DNA from: Nitrospiraceae bacterium
GTDB lineage: Bacteria; Nitrospirota; Nitrospiria; Nitrospirales; Nitrospiraceae
NCBI GenBank assembly: GCA_011391455.1
Contig: JAABQN010000151.1
Location: 1 to 5,325, forward strand
DNA: 5,325 nucleotides
Reading direction: 5' to 3'
Shown: in pieces, positions 1 through 3,438 of the stretch
Numbering within the stretch: position 1 is the stretch's first letter
Layout: every line of letters begins with the position of its first letter
The notes under the pieces: model-generated
The model's input: the letters and a program-made list of their open reading frames with translations, nothing else
Told to the model about the DNA's origin: nothing
Database searches by the model: none
Position numbers and translations under genes: made by a program

Positions 1-13
1 ACAGTCTGAATGC

Positions 14-94
14 GGTCTATCTGGTTGATCTGGTCTCTCTTGTCTATCTGGTTGAACCAGATGAACCAGACAGACCGAATAGACCAGACAGACC
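14..94. repeat. Imperfect inverted repeat built from TCTGGT/ACCAGA units
   Basis: An 81-bp imperfect palindrome is centred on g54. The innermost arms, ATCTGGTT (46-53) and AACCAGAT (55-62), are perfect with a 1-nt centre. The outer arms (14-53 against 55-94) pair at roughly three quarters of positions without gaps. The left half is almost all T/C/G and the right half almost all A/G/C, made of short drifting copies of TCTGGT, TCTATCTGG, ACCAGA and CAGACC. It could fold into one long hairpin in either transcript. I recall similar runs between genes in Nitrospira genomes; that link is from memory. It ends about 20 bp before the candidate promoter of the next gene, so it probably separates transcription units. 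Confidence 0.75.
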
Positions 95-112
95 CCTTCG
101 ACACTTTCTGAA

Positions 113-141
113 TTGTTTCCCCTTGGCCTCAATGCGATAAT
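113..141 (+). promoter_or_regulatory. Candidate sigma70-type promoter for the small secreted protein gene
   Basis: A -35-like TTGTTT (113-118) is followed by a 17-bp spacer and a -10-like GATAAT (136-141). The TG at 133-134, one base upstream of the -10, makes an extended -10 element. The predicted start of transcription near 148 would leave a leader of about 30 nt before the ATG at 179. The -35 matches consensus only at TTG, so the call rests on the extended -10 and the spacing. Confidence 0.45.
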
Positions 142-178
142 GGCCTCCTGATTGACCTCATAAGCAGGAGTGCTTGTC

Positions 179-517
179 ATGTCATACATGCGTACGGCTC
201 TTCTTACTGTCTTCTCAGGTTTCTTCCTACTCGGTCTACTTGCGTCCCCTAGCGTTGCCGAAGACAAAAGTTTCTACAGCCCCGTCATTCAAGTCGATAC
301 GGAGAACCACCGAGTCTTGATTTCCACGTTCGGGTCCGTATTCTGGATCGATGCTCCGGACGCAGCCAAACCTCACATCGAGAAACTCCCGGTATCAGGC
401 CTCGTGGATTTCGTCGTCGAGATGAGAGAGAACGGGCAAGCGCCCCTGCTAAAAACCTGGAAAGTAAAGTCAGGCGAGACAAGCTGCAAGTACTTCGATG
501 GGAAAACCTGCCGGTAA
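179..517 (+). CDS. Small secreted protein of unknown function
   Basis: The product is a 112-residue protein that I do not recognise. Residues 1-27 form a clear signal peptide: a short basic start (Arg5), a hydrophobic core (about 7-22), and a probable cleavage after Ser-Val-Ala27, so the mature protein of about 85 residues should be exported. The mature part is predicted to be mostly beta (VIQVDT, HRVLISTFG, VDFVVEM) and has two cysteines near the C-terminus (Cys103 and Cys111, in CKYFDGKTC) that could form a disulfide after export. I chose ATG 179 because AGGAG at 166-170 sits 8 nt upstream. GTG 170 overlaps that ribosome site and is unlikely; ATG 188 is a weaker alternative. The gene appears monocistronic and converges on the DUF3817-type gene, with 17 bp between the two stop codons. 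No function can be assigned. Confidence 0.8.
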   Translation: MSYMRTALLTVFSGFFLLGLLASPSVAEDKSFYSPVIQVDTENHRVLISTFGSVFWIDAPDAAKPHIEKLPVSGLVDFVVEMRENGQAPLLKTWKVKSGETSCKYFDGKTCR

Positions 518-534
518 AGAATTTTCCTTCTTGA

Positions 535-831
535 TCAGTTCGTGACTGCTTCTTTCTCCCGAAGTTGTTTGTCCAACACAAATGTTCCGAACGGAATAAT
601 AGACGCAACGAATGCGTAGAGTGAAAACATGACAGACCATCGTTGTCTAAAATGCAGCATGGCCAGTAGGCTGACGTAGAGCAGAAATAATCCTCCATGT
701 ATTGACCCCACTACTCTCACGACCTCCGGCATGCCGATGAAGTACTTCATCGGCATAGCAATACATAACAAGATAAGGAATGAACAGCCTTCGGCTAACG
801 CGATCATTCTAAAAACTCTGATCTGGCTCAT
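535..831 (-). CDS. DUF3817-type small integral membrane protein
   Basis: The 98-residue protein has three hydrophobic segments (about 8-27, 38-59 and 65-87) and short polar ends. Its pattern matches the DUF3817 family (YdzA-like small membrane proteins) as I remember it: ALAEG near the first helix (Glu14), a PMKY motif at its end (27-30), SIHGG opening the second helix (His45), and IIPFGTF in the third (80-84), ending in a basic tail. The length equals the usual 90-110 residues. The biochemical role of this family is unknown; the conserved Glu and His inside membrane segments suggest a binding or transport role, but that is inference. The start ATG (829-831) has an AAGGAAG-like ribosome site about 10 nt upstream. 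ATG at codon 9 is a shorter alternative with less family support. Confidence 0.85.
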   Translation of the reverse strand: MSQIRVFRMIALAEGCSFLILLCIAMPMKYFIGMPEVVRVVGSIHGGLFLLYVSLLAMLHFRQRWSVMFSLYAFVASIIPFGTFVLDKQLREKEAVTN

Positions 832-1035
832 AAATACTTTTCTTCCTTCTTCCTCAGCAATAGAAATTCATGCGACGGGTAATGGCGCGGCAATTAGTAG
901 ACAAAGCGGGGGAATTTATAGAGACATTCGGTTTTATTCCTGCAAATCTCGCGTTGTTGTTCGATCAAGTTCAGAATGTCCCCTTTGTTTCCCCGGTGTT
1001 GTCCACGCAGAGGGTGAATGATTTGGCTAGGTGTC

Positions 1036-1195
1036 TCATAATTTCTTAAAGTACCGCTTGATCTTGAAGGTCCCGCTTGCCGGTGCTGTGAGCCTCATAC
1101 CAATGAAGCTCTACCCTTCGCAGGGCACCGTTCGGCAACCGGACAGTCGCTATTCCTTTCACCACCTTACCACCGACCGGGCGCCGGTGGCGGTC
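1036..1195 (-). pseudogene. Frameshifted remnant of a small HWYEAH-motif protein
   Basis: Reading the minus strand from 1195 gives an open frame with VRLPNGALRRVELHWYEAH, followed by STGKRDL. This resembles the C-terminal half of a small conserved bacterial protein of unknown function that I remember ending in HWYEAHG(I)G+...KIKR(Y/F)L. After the DL codons (to 1067) the frame runs off into QDQAVL and a stop. Skipping one base near 1066 restores KIKRYFKKL and a TGA at 1036-1038, so a single-base insertion has probably broken the gene. Upstream, an in-frame TAG at 1196-1198 and the hairpin at 1205-1245 cut off any N-terminal half, and no start codon or ribosome site is visible. I read it as a decayed gene fragment. 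The family identification is from memory and the function of the intact family is not known to me. Confidence 0.5.
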
Positions 1196-1204
1196 CTACC
1201 ATCC

Positions 1205-1245
1205 GACCCGGAGTGCGGCCGGCCAAGGCCGCCGCACTCCGGGTC
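1205..1245. repeat. Perfect GC-rich hairpin downstream of the C1q-like gene
   Basis: GACCCGGAGTGCGGC (1205-1219) and its exact reverse complement (1231-1245) form a 15-bp perfect stem. The 11-nt interior holds GGCC-AA-GGCC, which can extend the pairing. It starts 25 bp past the stop codon of the C1q-like gene, a natural place for a terminator on the minus strand. However, the bases after the stem on that strand (GGATGGTAGG) contain no T run, so it is not a textbook intrinsic terminator. It may stabilise the 3' end of the mRNA or be a REP-like palindrome. A shorter palindrome, ACCGGGCGCCGGT, lies just to its left (about 1176-1188). Confidence 0.7.
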
Positions 1246-1270
1246 ACAACCCTCTTCGTTGTGGCCGTGG

Positions 1271-1765
1271 TCAATCGACCTTGAATGCCGAAAAAATGAT
1301 GCTCGGCACCACGGGTTCACCTTCCGGCTTTTTCACGATCAAACCGAGGCCAGGCGCCGACCCGGAGTAGACCACTTCGACCGTGTCGCCATTCTTCAAC
1401 ATCTGCACGCCTTGGGATACCAGAACGGCGGTGAAGGACGCGTCGGGAATCACCTGCTCGGTGTTGGAATTGACTACATCCTTGCCGTTAACCTTGATCC
1501 AGAGTCGTACCGAACCCGCAGCTTTTCCGCCGACCTGGGCTGCCGCCATCAAGAAGTATATCCCGTCGATATGGATTGTAGCGACACCGGTCCTATTGGT
1601 GATGCCTGCGCCTGTGTCCATCATCATCCTGACGACGTTCGGTTTGGTGTCCTTCGCGAGCTGCTCCTCGTTGCTCGAGGCTTGCAGGAACGATCCCGCA
1701 AAGGAACCGCTAGCCGAGGCCAGAAGCGTGGCCGTGATCAACATTGCCCTCAAAGTAGTTTTCAT
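1271..1765 (-). CDS. Secreted protein with C1q/TNF-like jelly-roll domain
   Basis: The 164-residue product has a signal peptide (1-23, cleavage after Ser-Phe-Ala) and a linker, then a domain (about 43-164) with the alternating beta-strand pattern of C1q/TNF-like jelly rolls. Typical stretches are TIHIDGIYFLMAAAQVGG (64-81), SVRLWIKVNGKDVVNSN (85-101), TAVLVSQGVQMLKNGDTVEV (112-131) and PSIIFSAFKV at the C-terminus (154-163). Such domains normally trimerise and occur in bacterial surface or secreted proteins (for example the BclA C-terminal domain); the ligand here is unknown. Start choice: ATG 1763-1765 has AAAGGA about 8 nt upstream and gives an N-terminal signal peptide. The frame stays open to a TTG at 1967-1969, but that version would bury the signal peptide at residue 69. 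No partner gene is adjacent. The domain call is a motif judgement, not a profile search. Confidence 0.75.
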   Translation of the reverse strand: MKTTLRAMLITATLLASASGSFAGSFLQASSNEEQLAKDTKPNVVRMMMDTGAGITNRTGVATIHIDGIYFLMAAAQVGGKAAGSVRLWIKVNGKDVVNSNTEQVIPDASFTAVLVSQGVQMLKNGDTVEVVYSGSAPGLGLIVKKPEGEPVVPSIIFSAFKVD

Positions 1766-2207
1766 CTTCAGTTTCCTTTCCCTTGGTTGGAAGTTAGACC
1801 ATTTGCACAGGAGCCGCGCAAGCGACATGCCATCGTCGATGGAAGCCGGCTCACCATCGGCATCACTATTGGATGCGCTGCTCGAGCCCAGACCCTCCCT
1901 GGCAAATACCGAGGGCTCATCACCGTTGCTCGTGTTTGCCCCGCATCTCTGCCTCCCGGAGAATCTCAACTACACCTCCTTTCATGTGTGATCTTTGGTG
2001 TTTCAAGTGGAAAACGAACTGTGAAATGTCCTCTTATGAAGGGGGAGGTCGAGATCAAGGTGCTCTGTTCGGCATTACTCCACTCCTCCTTTACCGAGGA
2101 ACGTGTCCTGCTCTGTAATAGCTTGCTCAGTACCTAGATTCGTTAGATCGCCACTAGTTCATCCTGGGTGGCGACGCTTGGTCATGGCTGGCTAACGATG
2201 TTTAGGC
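1766..2207. other. Gene-poor stretch upstream of the C1q-like gene
   Basis: I see no supported gene in these about 440 bases. On the minus strand a near-perfect ribosome site (AAAGGAGGTG, about 1974-1983) precedes TTG 1967-1969, which is in frame with the C1q-like gene. The same stretch is also the start of a 21-codon ORF (ATG 1983-1985 to TGA 1920-1922) that lacks its own clear ribosome site. The region may therefore be a long leader of the C1q-like gene or the worn start of another gene. A small hairpin, TCGCCAC (2148-2154) with GTGGCGA (2168-2174), lies near the right end with no T run after it. No convincing promoter was found. Confidence 0.4.
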
Positions 2208-2345
2208 CGATCCGCATAAGAGCAGGATCTGCCAATTTCTATCGGTATAACACGCCACTACGGGTCGTGAACCATACGCCATCACTGTTGCCAATTCAAG
2301 AGTTACGACTGCGAAAACATTTATCACGGGTTCTTATGCGGATCG
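2208..2345. repeat. 14-bp inverted repeat pair, possible recombinase sites
   Basis: CGATCCGCATAAGA (2208-2221) and its exact reverse complement TCTTATGCGGATCG (2332-2345) face each other across 110 bp. When the two sites are aligned in the same orientation, similarity continues beyond the 14 bp (about 20 of 28 positions). The right copy lies in a dyad shaped like a tyrosine-recombinase crossover site: GGTTCTTATG (2329-2338), an 8-bp spacer CGGATCGA, then CATAACACCC (2347-2356), whose reverse complement matches the left arm at 8 of 10 positions. The left copy has a poorer version (TTAGG, 8 bp, CATAA). No ORF fills the 110-bp interior. The right copy ends 26 bp from the stop of the integrase remnant. 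It is probably an attachment or terminal site of an integrated element; this is inference. Confidence 0.55.
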
Positions 2346-2370
2346 ACATAACACCCGTCCTTGCATCGGG

Positions 2371-2549
2371 TCACATCCAATCCAGCGGACTGCGGACGCC
2401 TCCCTGGCCCACGCGGTTGAGGACATGCGTATAGATCATTGTCGTTTTGACATCGCGATGCCTCAACAACTCCTGGAAGGTTCGAATGTCAGAGCCGTTT
2501 TCGAGCAGAAGTGGGCAAACGAATGGCGGAACGTATGGTACGGGTGAGA
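2371..2549 (-). pseudogene. C-terminal remnant of an IntI/Xer-type tyrosine recombinase
   Basis: On the minus strand, right after an in-frame TAA (2550-2552), the reading PYHTFRHSFA (2541-2514) carries the HxxR box of tyrosine recombinases. Near 2506-2510 the frame must shift (the expected ATHLLEN is damaged, as if two bases were lost). The next frame then continues LLENGSDIRTFQELLRH, DVKTTMIYTHVLNR and GVRSPLD to TGA 2371-2373. This tail, with the nucleophile Tyr in MIYTHV and the VLNRGG...GVRSPLD ending, is characteristic of integron integrases and close XerC/D relatives. LGH is changed to LRH. The N-terminal DNA-binding domain and the first catalytic Arg region are missing; upstream DNA is repeat sequence. 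Intact IntI proteins are about 320-340 residues, so only the last fifth survives. It cannot be active. Confidence 0.85.
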
Positions 2550-2552
2550 TTA

Positions 2553-2567
2553 AGGGGTCTGGCCCCT
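2553..2567. repeat. Small AGGGG/CCCCT hairpin at the edge of the integrase remnant
   Basis: AGGGG (2553-2557) and CCCCT (2563-2567) pair across a 5-nt loop (TCTGG), directly abutting the point where recognisable integrase sequence stops. I recall very similar GGGGTCTGGCCCC palindromes as REP-like intergenic repeats in several bacterial groups. TTTT follows at 2571-2574 on the plus strand, giving weak terminator character in that direction, although no plus-strand gene precedes it. Confidence 0.4.
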
Positions 2568-2612
2568 GTCTTTTCTCCTGTCCTCGGTCAATAGCCACGC
2601 GACAAAATATAG

Positions 2613-2825
2613 GAGGATGTTCAAAAAGCTCGTTCAGCAAGGCCGCAGCGAGCGAAGACCGGAGCGTAACATTCCTCACCCACCCACCCCGAGCTACCAA
2701 GACAGCTCATTTCCCAAGTGGGCTACGTCGAGGATCTGAGCGAAGTGAGAATGATGCCTGGTGCAAGGCGCGTCTCGGCGCGCCAGGGTTGGGCGGGTGA
2801 GAAAAGAGGGTTTTTCAACATCCTC
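2613..2825. repeat. Nitrospira-type long hairpin repeat, copy 1
   Basis: The ends are inverted: GAGGATGTTCAAAAAG (2613-2628) against TTTTTCAACATCCTC (2811-2825), with one mismatch in the shared part. A second nested pair is CTCACCCACCCACCCC (2675-2690) against GGGTTGGGCGGGTGAG (2786-2801). A third, weaker pair is CCTGG (about 2758) against CCAGG (about 2784). Between these lie CAGCAAGGCCGCAG and GAGCGAAG, which recur in copy 2. The whole 213 bp can fold into one long branched hairpin and encodes nothing. It begins on the stop codon of the minus-strand Cys-rich gene (TGA 2824-2826 overlaps its end). It is longer than copy 2 because of extra internal palindromic sequence. I recall this repeat as abundant in Nitrospira genomes. 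Confidence 0.8.
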
Positions 2826-3033
2826 ATTCACCGCTACCCGCCATGTCGTCGATCAAGGGTCGATTGATGTCGGTGCACCCGATGCAGATGGCATCGAAGA
2901 GGGTCTCGGCATCCGCGACAAAATTCTTCTCGTCGGTGAGTTTCTCGGCCATGACCTGGGAATAACAAGTGTCGCAGAGCATCATCAGCCCACGCGATAC
3001 GCCCACTGTTTTTCTTCCGGTGCTCCCAGCCAT
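2824..3033 (-). CDS. Small protein with two CxxC pairs, probable zinc binding
   Basis: A 69-residue protein that I do not recognise. It has two CxxC pairs, Cys20/Cys23 (LCDTC) and Cys50/Cys53 (CIGC), separated by 26 residues: a four-cysteine arrangement that commonly binds one Zn in zinc-ribbon or treble-clef folds. The segment between (MAEKLTDEKNFVADAETLF) looks helical and acidic. There is no signal peptide or membrane segment, so it is cytoplasmic. The start is uncertain: ATG 3031-3033 has only a distant GAAGGGG about 15 nt upstream. GTG 3004-3006 (codon 10) has GGAAG 7 nt upstream and keeps both Cys pairs. It lies 6 bp after the stop of the neighbouring Cys-containing gene, so the two are probably translated from one mRNA. 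Its TGA overlaps repeat copy 1, so the original C-terminus may have been replaced. Confidence 0.6.
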   Translation of the reverse strand: MAGSTGRKTVGVSRGLMMLCDTCYSQVMAEKLTDEKNFVADAETLFDAICIGCTDINRPLIDDMAGSGE

Positions 3034-3039
3034 GACGGA

Positions 3040-3234
3040 CTACACCGACCCCTTCTGCCTCGCCAGCCAAAAGTCTTCAGCTTCGAGGTCGATCCCGCAC
3101 ACGGCACATTCGTAGATCTTCTCATCAGCCGGAAGCTGGATTTCCGTCCGATCGATGCGCCCTCGGCAGACATGATAGAACCGCCCGCGCGCGTCATCGT
3201 TATCCAAAGGGTCGCTTTCATATATCAGCACCAT
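3040..3234 (-). CDS. Small acidic protein with His/Cys metal-site pattern
   Basis: A 64-residue protein with no family that I recognise. Possible metal ligands are His21 and Cys23 (YHVC) with Cys43 and Cys46 (ECAVC), an HxC...CxxC layout compatible with one Zn. It is acidic overall, with no signal peptide or membrane segment. The start ATG 3232-3234 is well supported by GAGGAG 9 nt upstream; the open frame runs further to 3303 but without a better ribosome site. It is the first gene of a two-gene unit with the CxxC protein 6 bp downstream, and the similar size and cysteine pairs suggest that they act together or derive from one ancestor. A candidate promoter lies at 3263-3292. The pair is bracketed by two repeat copies. 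The role is unknown; DNA/RNA binding or a protein adaptor are possibilities only. Confidence 0.7.
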   Translation of the reverse strand: MVLIYESDPLDNDDARGRFYHVCRGRIDRTEIQLPADEKIYECAVCGIDLEAEDFWLARQKGSV

Positions 3235-3262
3235 CGGACGACTCTCCTCAAAAAGTGGGCTT

Positions 3263-3292
3263 AGTATACTGATGGACGAGATCGATCCGCAA
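3263..3292 (-). promoter_or_regulatory. Candidate promoter for the two small Cys-rich genes
   Basis: On the minus strand TTGCGG (3287-3292) is followed by an 18-bp spacer and TATACT (3263-3268), which matches the -10 consensus at 5 of 6 positions. The -35 matches mainly at TTG. Transcription would start near 3256, about 20 nt before ATG 3234, leaving room for the GAGGAG ribosome site. The location between repeat copy 2 and the gene start is right for an independent promoter. Confidence 0.5.
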
Positions 3293-3309
3293 CGTCCAGG
3301 CATCTGTTA

Positions 3310-3436
3310 GCAAGATGCTCAAAAAGGCCGCCAGCAAGGCCGCAGCCGAAGAAAGCACCGGAGGCGTAGCCTCTGGGCTACGTTGAGGAAGCTTTCGAGG
3401 TGAGAACGAAGCTGGCGGGATTTTTCAGCATCTTGC
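3310..3436. repeat. Nitrospira-type long hairpin repeat, copy 2, likely terminator of the ABC gene
   Basis: The ends are inverted: GCAAGATGCTCAAAAAG (3310-3326) against ATTTTTCAGCATCTTGC (3420-3436). Inside, CCGCCAGC (3328-3335) pairs perfectly with GCTGGCGG (3411-3418), and a central hairpin CGTAGCC-TCTG-GGCTACG spans 3365-3382. It shares CAGCAAGGCCGCAG with copy 1 and has the same orientation. It starts 2 bp after the TAG of the minus-strand ABC gene. In that transcript the 8-bp GC stem is preceded by AAAAA and followed by GGCC-UUUUU, so the element can serve as an intrinsic terminator despite its long loop. It encodes nothing. Confidence 0.8.
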
Positions 3437-3438
3437 CG

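Noticed and set aside
14..94. CRISPR-like repetition of TCTGGT units at the left edge
   Set aside because: The units are short, degenerate and adjacent, with no constant repeat length or unique spacers, and the structure is a palindrome.
731..1021. Plus-strand open frame of 96 codons
   Set aside because: It overlaps the DUF3817-type gene on the opposite strand, has no ribosome site and no coherent domain.
1031..2137. Long plus-strand open frame of 368 codons
   Set aside because: It lies antisense to the C1q-like gene and the HWYEAH remnant. It has no ribosome site, its composition is rich in Arg, His and Pro as expected from a shadow frame, and it has no recognisable domain.
2142..2196. Possible attC cassette site (GTTAGAT at 2142-2148 and GGCTAAC at 2190-2196)
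   Set aside because: The GTT and AAC boxes face the wrong way for attC (which runs RYYYAAC...GTTRRRY), GGCTAAC breaks the RYYYAAC consensus, and the inner hairpin arms are not placed symmetrically between them.
2550..2700. N-terminal extension of the integrase ORF to 2700
   Set aside because: That frame reads through the hairpin repeat and does not resemble a recombinase. The true upstream integrase sequence is in another frame, where it stops at 2550-2552.
2834..3221. Alternative minus-strand frames overlapping the Cys-rich genes
   Set aside because: They lack ribosome sites and the cysteine pairs, are rich in Arg and Gly, and conflict with the better supported ATG at 3234.
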